From Amoebophrya sp. A120 (Eukaryota; Sar; Dinophyceae; Syndiniales; Amoebophryaceae), in the NCBI GenBank assembly GCA_905178155.1, contig CAJINV010000036.1, positions 1 to 64,000 of the forward strand: 64,000 nucleotides of DNA, read 5' to 3'. The number at the start of each line of letters is the position of its first letter. Within the stretch, counting starts at the first letter, position 1. Of this stretch, positions 21,301 through 32,607 are shown in pieces. Both the position numbers and the translations under genes were made by a program. Below the pieces are notes generated by a model. The model worked only from the letters and a program-made list of their open reading frames with translations. It was not told where the DNA came from and did no database searches.

Positions 21301-24300
21301 TTCTCCTGTTTATTTTCCCCCGATCTGGAGAAGGGACATTTATTTTCAGTCCGAGTTGCGGACTATGTCGGATTTGTGCGGTTTTCTCCCGTTTCTGGAG
21401 AGGGAGAATGTAACTCCGGTCCTAGTTCCGGACTAACTATGTTGGGCGTCTTCTATTTTCTCCAATTTTGGAGCGGGGGGCTTCGCCCTAAGTCCGGGGG
21501 TTTGAAGTATGCCCCAGATTTCTAGTTTCCAGCTCGAGGGAGGGAGGCTCCGTCCTGTTTCGGATGATTTCTTTGCGAGTGGCCTCCTATTCCCCCCTTG
21601 CGAGGAGAGAGTAGGGAATCCATTTCCCCTTCGGGGTCGATTTTGTTTGATTTTCGCATCCGTTTGTGATGGCGGAGTGAGTCTCTGCTTGATTTCGCAT
21701 TTTTATTTGCCGCGCTTTCCCCGTACAAATCGGAGTATCCCCCTTGTGTCTCTCAGCGAGCGTGTTTCAGTCCTGTTGTTAGTCGGGCTTGGAGCAGTTT
21801 ATCGCCACACATCTCTCGTGCTGGTGAGGGAGCATCGGCCGCGTTTATGCCGTTTCTTCGGGGGCTTCTCCACTCTCCCCGCTCGGGGAGTGGGTTTCTC
21901 TTGGATTTCCACTTGTGAGGGCAAGAAGTCTATTGCCCCAGGTTCTCCCGGGTGCGGAGAAGGATTTCAGGGTCTAGCTGCAGGCTGCTTTTCTGCTCTA
22001 ATTTCCGGCTTCTGCCGGCTTTGGTTTTCTTGTGGGTCTCACTTTATTACTCATTTTCGAGATGTGCTTGCCCTTGCAGGCTTCTTTCTCGAGGTCTACT
22101 TGCAAGGTTTTGCTCCGTTGTATTCGACATGGGGCGCCATTCTGACCTTGGTTATTTTCATTTCAACCTTGCTCGGCTTTGTGGCACTGGCGGTTTGAAT
22201 CCGTTAAACCTAAAAGAGGGCAGGCGCGAGATGGAAAGGCTAGGGATGCGCCCGGCGCCTCGTGCGCCGGGGTTTTGTTTTCGCGGATTCTTTTGGTTCC
22301 GGTTTCCGGGTTTCTGCCGTCCCTAGCTCCACGAGCCGAGTCGAGGGCTTGAGATGAAATGACCAAGGTCAGCGATGGCGCATGTGGCGCAGGTTTTCCC
22401 CTGTCGGGATGTTTTCTTTCAAGGTATTCCGATTCTCCTCTGGAGGGGGTGATCTTTCTATATGGAGCTTCGTGCCCCTATGTTGTTTGCCTGTGGTTTT
22501 AGGACATCTTCAGATCCCTGTTGTACAGGGTGCGAGGAGTGTTGTGTCAAGAGTCGATCCGGTTGCATCATTACGCAGCGATGTGGTATCCTCTTCCGAA
22601 TCCTTTGCCCGCCTTTTTCGGTTCAGGGGGCGAGAAGTGTTAGTCCCTGGAGAGAGGAGGTCGTCGGGCGTTTTTGTTGGGTGTCTCATGTTTATCGGGC
22701 AAACTTTCGTATGTGTGTGTGAGGATTCTTGGCAGGATTGTAGGGGGCACTGCGCCTTCCCTGCAGGGCTTGGTCCTTTTCTTTCTGATGTCGCAGCATG
22801 CGCGTTGACCGGATCACAAGCATTACCTCGAGGTCCATTTGGCATGGTCATGGGTGTTAGTGTTTCTCGAGGTCCTCACGGCCATCGTCGCTGAGGTGGG
22901 TGTTGTTTGCTTACTGCTCCAGAGGCAGTCTTAGTGAGTTCGCGCGCATCTCCGGAAGGGTGTCGCAGATGACGGCTCCAATCTTTTCATGGGCTCCGGA
23001 CTCTCTTTCCCTGTGTCATGGTGCCGGGTGGCTCCGAGTTTTCTTTGCACGCAGTGTCTTCGGAAAGGATCCCGCGCCGAAGTTATTATTTCCGTTTGAA
23101 ACACACAGCTTGCGCGGGCGTTGTGGCCACCGCCGCGAGGTCTACTCTTGTGCTTTGGAAGGTTCCTTCCTGGATAGTTGTTTGGTATGCAGGTCTTTGA
23201 CCTGGGGGCGCGTTCATCCCCGTGGGCTCTTGATCTGAGTACTTCTTGTTGCTCGATGACTTTCCAGCATTTCCCCGGCCGCATCCCGGCCGAGTTGTCA
23301 GGGTTGAGACCTCTTTCATCAGTGTGCGAGTGGTCAAGCGCACTACGTATCCGAAGTGAAGCCGGAGCTTCCGGGGAGTTATTTCCTATATTAAATGTTC
23401 TTACGCTGATTCTTGGGCAGCGCTTCTGCCACTAGCTGCTCTTGTGGTTTCGGTAGTTGACAAGGATTTTGCTAAGGGCCAGGGCGAAGGCGCTTTGTTT
23501 CGCCCTTTTGGAGCCTTGTTGGGATGCTGTGTGACAGTCTTTGGCATCTCAGTCGGTGTCGTCGCACGCACTCTTGCGTGTGGGGCGGCTGTTCGGTACC
23601 CAAATTCATCTCCAGCTGGTGCCGTAGGGTTCTTTGGGTCGCGTCGATGCGTTGCGTCTCCGCCGGTGGGGTAGGCTCTCCACATGCTTGGTCGCGGGCG
23701 CCTGCACCTCCTGACTCCCGGAGCGCACATCCAACGATGATCATCCATAGGATGATCTATCCGTCGGAGAAGATGTTGACTAGATCATAAAATGTATGAC
23801 CGGGCACGCGTGGTCTTGCGAGCCTGTGAGTCAAGGCCGACAGTGGTCGGTCTATATTTTATGAGCGGGCTCAACCCGCCCATCACGGTAACCAAAACCT
23901 GAGTAGCATGAATATGAACCAGACAGGGGCGCAGTTTTGCGTTGATTTTCCCACCCTCCCGCCCCTCTTCTTTTCTTGTTGTCTCTTCTTCCGAGCGGAT
24001 GGATCATGAGGCTTCGCGCCGCTTCATTTTTGAGGTGTGACAGAAGCCCATCACTTGCATTCGGGAACGGGGGTAGGCTCTCCACATGTTAGGTCGCGGG
24101 CGCCTGCACCTCCTGATTCCCGGAGCGCACATCCAACGATGATCATCCATAGGATGATCTATCCGTCGGAGAAGATGTTGAGTAGATCATAAAATGTTGC
24201 ATGACACAACCTGAGGGGTACGAGTCGAAGATGTGCACTCTCATAGTCCTTCCGGACGGAACTGAAATCTTTGCTGGCAACGTCGCTAGAGTCACGGTCC

Positions 24301-26676
24301 CCATCTTGTTCGCGCGCCGCACCCGCAGCTTTCCCGATCATCTGCTCACATGGCATTGACCGCTCAGCGGCAGAAAAAGAAGGACCTCGACCACTGGAAG
24401 AAAAAATTGCGGGACGCAAAAAGCTGGACGAGCCGTCCCAGCAAGATGGACCTGCGGTCGGCTACAAGAACAATAAGGCTGTACCCGTTGGTGCGGGTCG
24501 TGATCCTCTTCTTCAGCACGCAACTGCTACAGCAGGCCACGGAGGTTCTTGTTCGCATGTGATTTTTCTCCCGGTGATGCTCTTGGTGAAAGGACGTCTA
24601 CGGCAACTAATTGGCAGTGCCGACCATTGGGCCTGCATTGGAATCGATATCGAAAATGGAGTGGTGGAGCTCTATAACAGTACCGCGGGGCAGGGTTTTG
24701 CGGAGCTCCACTCCGGAGTAGAAAAAGCAAAACTGTGCAAAGAAATTACTTCGCGCGCACGAACTCAGCATGCCCGGGCATTTCGACAGCGGGACCACAT
24801 CAAGGTTGATACCGCGGCTCCGGACGGTGCGCAAGAAGAGCGTAGTCGCTCGACTGTTCTTGCGGAAGATGAGAGTGCCGCGAGCTTTTGTTTGGTTGCG
24901 TCTGGTGGCCAAGGAGGAACAAGAAGAGCGAGCACCAGTGACGTATCTACTGGTACTGCTAGTCAACACTGCTATAACATTCAAGGCGTCGCCACAAACG
25001 CGGATCCTTTTCTCATGGTGCAGAAACCTCTAAGTGAGTTCTGGCAACCGGAGAACGTGACCTGGCTGGAAGATCATGATCTAGTAGAAGTAGCTCCGGT
25101 GCAGCAAGACGAAGTAGAACAGACTTCCGAGGCGGTGGCGGCGGGTCAAATCATGACAAATGATTCCCGTGAAAGTGAAGCCCTGACACGGCAGCAAAGG
25201 GAGACGCCAGACGACATAGAAACGTTTCTCGAAACGGAGAACTTGCTGGCCTTTCGCGAACAGCACCGCGGCGTGTTTTCCGCTCTCGCGGAGCGCGTCC
25301 TGCAGCACGGCAAGGCCAGTTGTCGACCAACTCAGTTTGTGCGTGGCCAGGGTGGGGAGTCCTTATCGCTGGCAGACTTTCTGGAAGAGGTTCGGAGCCT
25401 CGTGATGGAAGTGCTTTCTGAGGCAAAGGGCCAGAGATCCCGTGGCGCGACGGTAGATCAAGGACGGCAAGAGCAAGAAGAATGCTCCGTGGAAATCGAC
25501 AGCGCCCACGTGCCCCTGCAGCATGACCGGAACAGCTGTGGCTTTTTCGTGTTGCACTACATGCTGCACCGCACGAAATATCCCAGTCTGCAGGCCTATC
25601 TCAGGGCCGCGCTCCTCGAAACTCGGCGTCATCGGCTTCGCGCCTGCACCGCTGCAGACATTATCGATCATGTAGTGGTCGAAGAAACCACGAGCGTTCA
25701 CGTAGCCGAGACCGGAGGAAGTTGTGCCGTGATGGCCGACTGCGTGCGCGAAGAGGGTACTGCACCACCAACTTCATGTTCTTCAACAAACGTGAGCCTC
25801 GACGCAGATCATCTTTCTGGTCAAGATGTATTAGCGCCGGCAGAAGAACAGAAAACCAACGCAGTCTCAGTCACAGCAGCGCATATAGTTCTAGAGCACA
25901 GGAGACACAGTATTCATGAGCTTGCGCCTCGGCCGCATACTGCAGCTAGCACACATGATGGTAGTACCTTGCAGCCCCCCAGCTCCTCCTCCTCGACGCA
26001 AGAAGAAATCCTCGACAGAGATGAAACACCTGTTGACACGCTGGCTTCTTCCTCTTTCTGGCGGGAGCCGTCTCGCCGAGGGTTTCTCCTTCAGCCCCCC
26101 GCATTTTCCAACGCTGCTTATCTTGCGATGCGAGGACTGTTTGGCGATCTATTCAGTGTGGGACCACCAGTGCGAAGCGCAGCTGAAGTGATCATGAGTG
26201 AAGACCAGCAGGGGGTCGCTAACGAGGACACGAGCGCCTGCGCCACTGGGACGAGCAGAGCGGAGGACCGTGCGCCTCTGCAAGTCACATGCTCGTCACA
26301 TTCACGAAGAAGTGCTGAAGAAATAGAGCCGTCTACCACTTCCATCGCGACTGGAGCCGCTAGTAAAACTACTGCCTCTTCTACAAGTAGCGTAGCCTCT
26401 GCCTCATCTGGTCTTATTTCGGTACCAACCGTCCCAGGCGGCGCCTCTACAACAGTGTCACGCTCCCGCAGCGCGGAGCCTACAAACAGTAACAGAAGTC
26501 GGTTTTTGGTGTCCGTACTTCGCGACGAGGCGGAGCTTCTGCGGCAGTTAAACTCTGGTTGGATTTCCAACTGGCGCACCGAAGAATTAGCTCGACTTGT
26601 TGATCGCCGGGCGGTTCAAATTTGTCAGGAAATTTCCTGCGCTGGAACACTTAGTACAGTATTGGACGACGACTGA
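18360..26676 (+). CDS. Ulp1/SENP-type SUMO protease (peptidase C48)
   Basis: Two coding exons, 18360-20268 and 24251-26676, add up to exactly 1445 codons (1444 aa). Residues 1-590 are disordered, with acidic and Ser/Thr tracts; a helical block near LFEELLRMVRGPDARIDRF leads to the junction. The catalytic domain shows DHWACIGIDIENGVVELYNS (His block) and LQHDRNSCGFFVLHYMLH (Gln and nucleophile Cys, spaced six residues as in Ulp1). About 290 low-complexity residues separate the two blocks. At the position of the Ulp1 catalytic Asp, 17 residues after His, there is Asn. The role inferred from the family is SUMO maturation or deconjugation in the nucleus or at the nuclear pore. The exons are separated by a 3977-bp nested introner (C3). 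The 400-residue tail is Ser/Thr rich. Confidence 0.82.
20444..23789. mobile_element. Element X1, long form (3346 bp) nested in C3
   Basis: It begins TATGACCGGGCACGCGTGGT and ends TGTTGACTAGATCATA. AAATG flanks it at 20439-20443 and 23790-23794, the same TAT/ATA plus 5-bp signature as the introners. The first 157 bp and the last ~122 bp are nearly identical to those of X2. The interior is T/G-skewed, starts with the 73-bp minisatellite and continues with hairpin-rich sequence to 23667. I see no transposase, reverse transcriptase or other recognisable protein; the longest open frames (21509-22198, 22382-22894) look like translated repeat. It is non-autonomous as far as can be judged. Confidence 0.82.
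20690..21490. repeat. 73-bp hairpin minisatellite, about 11 copies
   Basis: The marker GGAGAGGG or its variants occurs at 20741, 20811, 20884, 20957, 21030, 21103, 21177, 21253, 21327, 21397 and 21470, spacing 70-76 bp. Each unit carries TTCTCCCGTTCCGGAGAGGG, a short stem-loop, then TTTATTTCCAGTCCTAGTTT and CGGGCTAGG, where CCTAG/CTAGG pair. The central units are closest to each other; the outer ones are diverged, as expected for unequal exchange. Confidence 0.88.
23795..24191. mobile_element. Element X2, short form (397 bp) in tandem with X1
   Basis: It begins TATGACCGGGCACGCGTGGT and ends TGTTGAGTAGATCATA, flanked by AAATG at 23790-23794 and 24192-24196. Its first 157 bp match X1 with one visible difference (GAGTCAAGG versus GAGCCAAGG); its last ~122 bp match with about four. 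The middle ~118 bp is not in X1 at the same place. It is either a deletion derivative of X1 or the original short element from which X1 expanded. The X1/X2 junction shares one AAATG. Confidence 0.85.
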
Positions 26677-27691
26677 TACTGTGCTACTTAGGTGTAATCG
26701 CGGTCGTGCTTAAGTGTAGTCCCGGTCGATCACCAGATATAACCGCTACAGCAACTTTGATTCTTTGTACCACTTCCACTCCGGGTTCTTTTCTTCAGCT
26801 ATTATTTAACTTCCAGGTAGTTCTTCTTAATGTACTCAGTCATTAGTCGCTCATGAGGCCGTATTAGTATTTTGTTTCCGCGTATTAAGTGTGAGCTACA
26901 GCTAGGTAGAGAAAAATACCCACTCCGCTGTTGCGGTTGACAGTTGTTTCTGTGTGAGATGTAAGCTGCTATGCTAAGCACCGCACTTACACTGTGGCTC
27001 TCCAATACTAGTCCGCTATCTGACTGATGTAAAAGTTAATTCTCGACCTGATTCCTGATGATTGCAAAATGACAAAAATTTCGAAATCTTGTCACGATAG
27101 TTCAGTGCTGGTCTCGCAAACTTCGCGCTCTTGCATCTGTGATACTGGTTCTCTGGTGTGCAATAATTATGATCCTTCCACGCTCTTGATTCTCTTTTTC
27201 ATTCACATGGTTCTTCGATCGCAAACGTGGACAATGATCATCGTGATCATGCCGTTGCAAATTTACTTACAAGAAGTCAAGCGATCATGATTTATGACAT
27301 CGTAGTTTTGACTTTTCCATGCGGATCTCAAGTAGTTTTTTTTTATTTTTTATTGAAGCCCCCCACAGCCGATGTCGTTCGTATTTTGTGTCACCACATT
27401 TCAGAGATCCTGAACCTAAGTCATCACCGAATGTGAGTCATTTTTGACGCAACATATCAACAAGTTATTTAGTCAGTCTCTTTCCTTATCTAGAAGGTCC
27501 AGGTTTGTTTACAAGTAGGGGGAGTAGATTCATAGATTTTTGTCAGCGATAGTGTTCATGAATCTTCTGTAGTCATTTTGACGACCCCCGGCCCCGAGAT
27601 CCCTGTTTCATTAGGTAAAGAAAAAGAAATCATTTCCTTTCCCTGGTTTGACCTTAAGAAATTCCGCGACAAGTTCGAGAACGACGAGAAA
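26677..27691. other. Intergenic stretch
   Basis: About 1 kb, AT-rich, no convincing gene. The frame of the next gene is open upstream of its first ATG, from 27578, reading TTPGPEIPVSLGKEKEIISF, so an upstream exon or 5' extension of the snRNP gene is possible. Confidence 0.4.
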
Positions 27692-29143
27692 ATGATGATG
27701 ATGAATCCCGCTATGGCGGTTCCTCAGCAACCGCGGCATGAGCAGTACCCGGAAAGCCACACCATTTACATAAACAATCTCGACGACCGAAAAAACGCGG
27801 ATATTCTGCAAAAGGAACTCACTACAATCTGCGGCGCCTTTGGTGAAGTCCACGACATAATATGTATGAAGTCCTTCTATCGACGAGGCCAGGCCTGGGT
27901 GGTAAAAACGAATGTTTTTTTTTTACTTTCTGATTCGTCTCTTCATTTTCTCTCCTCGTTCTGCAGGTTTTTCACAATCAATATTTGTGCTCACATGCTG
28001 GCTTTGCGAACTCTGACTAGTAACTCGGTTTCTCCAAACTACGAAAACCTCAGGTATACAAAAACCTCGACAGCGCCAAGGAGGCGATGGCTGCCTTGCA
28101 GAACTATCCGCTATTCGACAAACCTATGCGACTTCAGTACGCAAAAACGAAATCAGACGCTATTGCAAAACTGGACGGCAGCTTCGTACCACGACCAAAG
28201 AACACACTGAAACAGGACCCAACCAAACGCGACGCAGCAAAAAAAAAGGTACATACTTTTCCGTGTCCTGGCACCCAGCATGTCTTCATCAGACTGGTCC
28301 TTTTATGCACGCGCAAACACATGTGAGTTGGTTTAAGTTCTTCATTTGTTCACATTAGTTTGCTTTTTCCGAGCCCTGTAACTACCGTGCTAGTAGGTAC
28401 TCATTGTTCATCTTGACGGATGACCTACTTGTGTGCTACCGCTGCTGAAAGGACAAGAAGTTTGCATTTCTGCTCCATTGATTCAGCGCCAAAAATAAAC
28501 ACAAACAGGCGGAAGCGGAGGCAGCAGCAAAGGCTGCAGGCAACATGCAAGCTGCGTTTGCAGCGGTAAACGCAAACCCAATGTCGTTTTTCCAGACCGC
28601 ACAGCCTGTCATGCATCAGAGACCGGTTGTGGGAGGGGTACTTTGACATTATTGTTGATTTTATTTTTGATAGAACGAACTTATACTTCTGCCAGTACCA
28701 TGCAGCACTAGCAGTATATTCATGAAGATTATGTCTTTCCACGCTCGCTAGATGTTTTTGGACTCCATGTAACGTTGTTCTTGTTTAGCAGCTCGGCAAT
28801 CACGAGCTACAAACCGCAAATAGAACATTTGCGAAGATGATACACGGGAAATTACTAGTATCTATACCACATATCGCTATATTAATCGCTTTCAACATCT
28901 CTACTACAGTTTCCGAACGAGACTCTGTTTGTGGTCAACCTTCCGCCTTCGGTAAACCAGACGATGTTGCGCATGTTGTTCGGACAGTACTCCGGCATGC
29001 GGGAAGTGCGGCACGTCGAATCACGACAGTGCGCCTTCATCGAATACGTTTCCGAGCCCCACGCTACCGCGGCATTGCGAGCCCTCGCCAACTTCGACAT
29101 CAAGCCGGGGCAAAAATTGGAAATCGGCTACATGAAAAAATAA
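27692..29143 (+). CDS. SNRPA: U1A/U2B''-type spliceosomal snRNP protein, two RRMs
   Basis: Four exons (27692-27901, 28054-28248, 28509-28637, 28910-29143) give exactly 256 codons (255 aa) with GT-AG at all three introns. RRM1 shows HTIYINNLDDRKNADILQ (RNP2), RRGQAWVVYKNL (RNP1) and FDKPMRLQYAKTKSDAIAKL, the hallmark of U1A, U2B'' and SNF proteins. A charged, Ala-rich linker follows, then RRM2 with ETLFVVNLPPSVNQTMLRML and AFIEYVSEPHATAALRAL. Such proteins bind U1 or U2 snRNA stem-loops in the nucleus. U1A and U2B'' cannot be told apart here; a single protein serves both roles in some lineages. The start is the first ATG of MMMMNPAM; the frame is open upstream. It contains no introner, in contrast to most neighbours. 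Confidence 0.9.
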
Positions 29144-29764
29144 CGCCCACATGATGTCAATCGGAGAACGCGTCGTGAAAGAGGAGCACAAAGATAAAGT
29201 AAATCTCACTGGCCATCACGATGGCCCCGATGCTTTTCCTTTTTGACACGTCAGGAGCAGCGGATTACGCTCCTTGCGTTCAACATCGCGACTAAGGTTG
29301 AACAGCACCGCTACCGCCTCCGATCCGGAGCAGCCGATGAGCATGTGCAGCTTGGTGGACGATCCAGTGTGTCAACCGACGATCATGTAGACGACAAGGA
29401 GACATCAACGACGACACGGCAGCTTCTGATAATTATCTTGTCAGAATTATGTGTAGGTCTAGGTGTAGGGCCAGGAGGGCCAGAACGCATGAATCATTAA
29501 CATGCAAATAAACATCAACATACTCCGTCGCAACGGCAAATCTTCGCAAGCAACTCCAGAAAATGGAGGTGCAGACGCTACCATACTAGCAGCGCGTGGT
29601 GTTCCAGAAAGAGTAGTCTGCCGAGAGGTCTTCCTGAGAGCAGATGGAAGCGACAGGCCGAAGTTGTGATCTTTCCGTTTGTTTGAGTTAGTTTTAGGTC
29701 GTAAAGTCATTCTCGTATATTCTTTGAGTGAGATGAAATTGCATTTGCAAGCTTTGCTGTCATA
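29144..29764. other. Intergenic stretch
   Basis: About 0.6 kb. A frame after GTCAG at 29253 reads EQRITLLAFNIATKVEQHRY for some 80 codons, but a competing frame is equally protein-like and no splice partner is evident. It is probably 3' UTR and spacer. Confidence 0.35.
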
Positions 29765-32494
29765 ATGGAGGACCTTTTCCCCACCTTCCCGCACTCGTTG
29801 CGGCCCACATCAGCCGCAGCAGCCTTCTATGGGCTGCAGGCTTTGACTTTGCTTTGCTTGTGGATTGCGGTGTATGCCGGAAGTGGAGTCGATTTTTTGC
29901 GGCTTGGTCAGAAACTCTCAAACACCGCACTGAAACCGCCCTGGTGCAGAAAAAGTCTCTTTCTGACGGTGTTGAGCGCCGGGGTGTACCTTCCGGCATC
30001 CTACAGCATCGTGCCGCTCATGTTCGCCCAAGCAGTGTATGTGGAACCCCTGCTTGCCCCGCGCGTCTTCACAACTACGCCCGGTAGTACTAGGGCTCCC
30101 TTATCTGCCATGTTGCTTGTGGCAGCGTTTCGTTCTGCGATCGCTGTGGTAGTCACTATCTTTCAGTTGGGCGACTCCTCTCGCACGAGCAGTCACCGAG
30201 ATTATCTAATGTTGTATAACTGCTGGATGTTAGCTGCAACTGGCTGGCTCAATTTTTTTACGACGGGGCTCCTGACGACAGTACTCACCACCACTACGCG
30301 ACCTCCACCCGCCTGGGACCAACTCGCGCAGGCTGTCGCCTTCGGTCTCTGTATTTGGTACATATTCTCCTGCGGGGTATCCAAAGTTTTTGTCGCCGGA
30401 TTCCGAAGCTGGGCTTTTGGAGATACCCTACTCGCCATACTCGACACGTTCTCGCAAAAGTCGCCCCGTGGTGGTGGCCCGGTGCTTGGCAGGCTGACGA
30501 AGTGGCTCGTTGCACAGGCCGCGCTAGTACAACCCACGGTGCGCTCCACCAAACAACAAAACCACTCGCTTGCGGAGCCGCTGCTACAGCATCAGAAGAA
30601 CCAGCAGCAAGAATTTTTGACTTTCGAGGATGCTGGCCACCCAGGAGTCGACGCGCGACCGTCGCTGACCAGCACTGGCACTTCTACCGCAAAAATGGAA
30701 GCTGACTCGTCGTCCTGCTGTGGCCGCTGTGTGAGAGGGTTTCTGAATCTTGCTGCGTTTTTCACTTTGGCGTTCGAGTTCATCGCTGCCCCCGTGTGTG
30801 TGATTCTGAACGTGGTGTCCGCTCTGAATCCGTCCTGGTCGAGCGCCCGAGATTGGGATTCCAGCTGCCGACTCTTCATCGGAGCGGGGATGATTTTTCT
30901 TCATTTGGCCATTATCAAATGTAAAAATGTCTGGGTCTGGATCTGGAAGATTGCCAGGTTTGTCATGCACATTTTGCATGACTCCCGATGTCTGTGATGC
31001 ATGCCCTAGCATCACAGATTGTGTGAGGGCTTCCTGATGCCTATACCGCATGACAAATGCTCTTGCCGTGTAGCAAAACTTGGACTCTCTTTGCTGCTCA
31101 TGCAATACAGATTTTTTTAGAATCCAAAATCAGCATGACAAATTGGATTCTTCCAGACCCAGACATTTTTACATTTGATAGCCATCGGAGCTGTGCAATC
31201 TGGGGCGATCGGTGCGTTCTTTTTACCTTGTGCTGCAAGCTACGTGTACGGCCTCACTTGGAGGTCTAGTGGGGTCGTCGAAGTAGAAACGGCGATGGGA
31301 CAACTACCTCCACAGGAGGAGGATGCGAGGTCGTTGTGGACGAACCAAGCAGCGGCTGTCGCTGTCCAAGCGCAGCAGGCTGCGGCGCCGTCAGTGGGAC
31401 CACGACCAAAACAAGACAGTGTGGATGCCGATGCACCACAAGAAGTTATAATTTTACAAACCCTGGCTGCGCTTGTGCTAGCCTTCGCTCCCGTCGTGAC
31501 TGGGTTCACCTGCTGCGATAGTGGGCTGCTTCCAGAAAAATGGCCCTTCACACCGATGGCATTGTTTCCGTGGAATGCACAGCAGTGGAGTATTTTGCAC
31601 GATTTGCTCCTCCGACAGGACACGCGAATGATTGCCGTTTCGAGGAAAAGCCTCGAAGGAGATGCTGTCATCTTACCAACTAGTATTAAAGATATGGAAA
31701 AACCAGCCCTGGAAGGAGTTCGCGTAATCCCAATCGAGTACGACGCTGAAGTGCCATTGATGGAGCGCGAAATCGGTCCTCGTCCGGGCGAGTCAGTAGT
31801 CGCCTATGATCTGTGGTCTCGGGTTATTGGCATCACGACCTTTCAAAATCTCCTCCTCCAGGCAGTATTCCAAATCATGGCCGACTTTCCCTTGTACACG
31901 GCCGCGGACGACGTACCGCCACAACAAGCAGTTCCCTCCAGCCCGACATTGCAGTTTTTTCGGCTACACGCGGCGCAGCTCCTTCTGGACGCAACAGACT
32001 CCTTCTTAAAACAAGAGCAGCGCGTCATTGAGGTAAGCACTGGCCGCGTCCTCACGGAGTGTGCCTTCGTGCGCGTAAACCCTAAAACTCTACGTATCTC
32101 TGAAACGCTTGCCCTCCCGGGTACGACTAGAGCGATACTTTCTACAAGTCCGATTATCGTACCGAAAAAGAATACGTCAGCTACATCTTTGGGTGCGAAA
32201 CTGCACATCTACCACAGTGCCCAAGAAGGCGAGCCGTTGTGCATTTCTACTCAAGATGACCTACGATGTTCCGCGTTTTCTTCTGTAGTTTGGATGGCTT
32301 CCTCGTTTTTTGCCGCCCGTTCTCCGACACACCACCGTGCGGTCGTCAGGAGGGACGGTGATGTTTTACGGACTACGTTGGTTCTTTACATGTTGACTAT
32401 CAGGGTTGTATTCTGTTTTTTGCTTCCGAGGTCGGTACAAATCAAATCCCGGCCTGAGGTGCAGCTACTGGATGCTTGCAAAACACTGGTATAA
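29765..32494 (+). CDS. Polytopic membrane protein, unassigned
   Basis: Two exons, 29765-30912 and 31186-32494, sum to exactly 819 codons (818 aa). At least eight hydrophobic segments can be read, among them ALTLLCLWIAVYAG, VYLPASYSIVPLMFAQAVYV, LLVAAFRSAIAVVVTIF, AVAFGLCIWYIFSCGV, FFTLAFEFIAAPVCVILNVV, FIGAGMIFLHLAIGAVQSGA and LQTLAALVLAFAPVV. A motif WPFTPMALFPWN follows the last membrane block, then a mainly soluble C-terminal domain. The arrangement is loosely reminiscent of HTTM/vitamin K-dependent carboxylase-type proteins, but I cannot support that assignment. Introner A7 lies inside a membrane segment, in reverse orientation. The last residues may read into an intron; the true C terminus could differ. 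Confidence 0.65.
30913..31180 (-). mobile_element. Introner A7 (family A, reverse orientation, 268 bp)
   Basis: It begins TATCAAATGTAAAAATGTCT and ends AGACATTTTTACATTTGATA, with duplication GCCAT at 30908-30912 and 31181-31185. The interior is the reverse complement of A2 nearly throughout: read on the minus strand it gives the same pseudo-peptide, MHEQQRESKFCYT, as A2 on the plus strand. Excision reads HLAIGAVQSG in frame. It carries a small local duplication, GGATCTGGATCTGG-like, at the left end. Confidence 0.94.
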
Positions 32495-32607
32495 AAATAC
32501 CATCGAACGGACCCAATCTTGTCCGTTTTTCGTTTTAATAGGCATTGTCTCAACAGGAAGGTTGGTTCTGCAACTTGGCAAAAGTGTAGTACGATTGAGT
32601 CGCGCTG

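Larger units (their letters stand above)
20269..24245. mobile_element. Nested introner C3 (family C shell with cargo, 3977 bp)
   Basis: The shell begins TATGCGGTGCGCAACTCCCC at 20269 and ends GATGTGCACTCTCATA at 24245, matching both ends of C1. The duplication GTCCT lies at 20264-20268 and 24246-24250, and removing the element joins CDWLS-like DWLS to FRTELKSLL in frame. Shell pieces 20269-20443 and 24197-24245 total about 220 bp, the size of C1 (223 bp). The rest is cargo: elements X1 and X2. The cargo breaks the shell just before TTGCATGACA, which aligns with TTGCATGACA of C1. The whole works as one 4-kb intron of the SUMO protease gene. Confidence 0.88.

Noticed and set aside
21509-22894. 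Two longer open frames (229 and 170 codons) as genes or a transposase of X1
   Set aside because: Composition is that of translated T/G-rich hairpin repeats, no motif is visible, and they lie within a spliced intron.
20441-24197. LTR retrotransposon, from the 160-bp direct repeats at 20441 and 23792
   Set aside because: No reverse transcriptase, gag or primer-binding site; the repeats are the left ends of two separate elements (X1, X2), each also with a matching right end and AAATG flanks.
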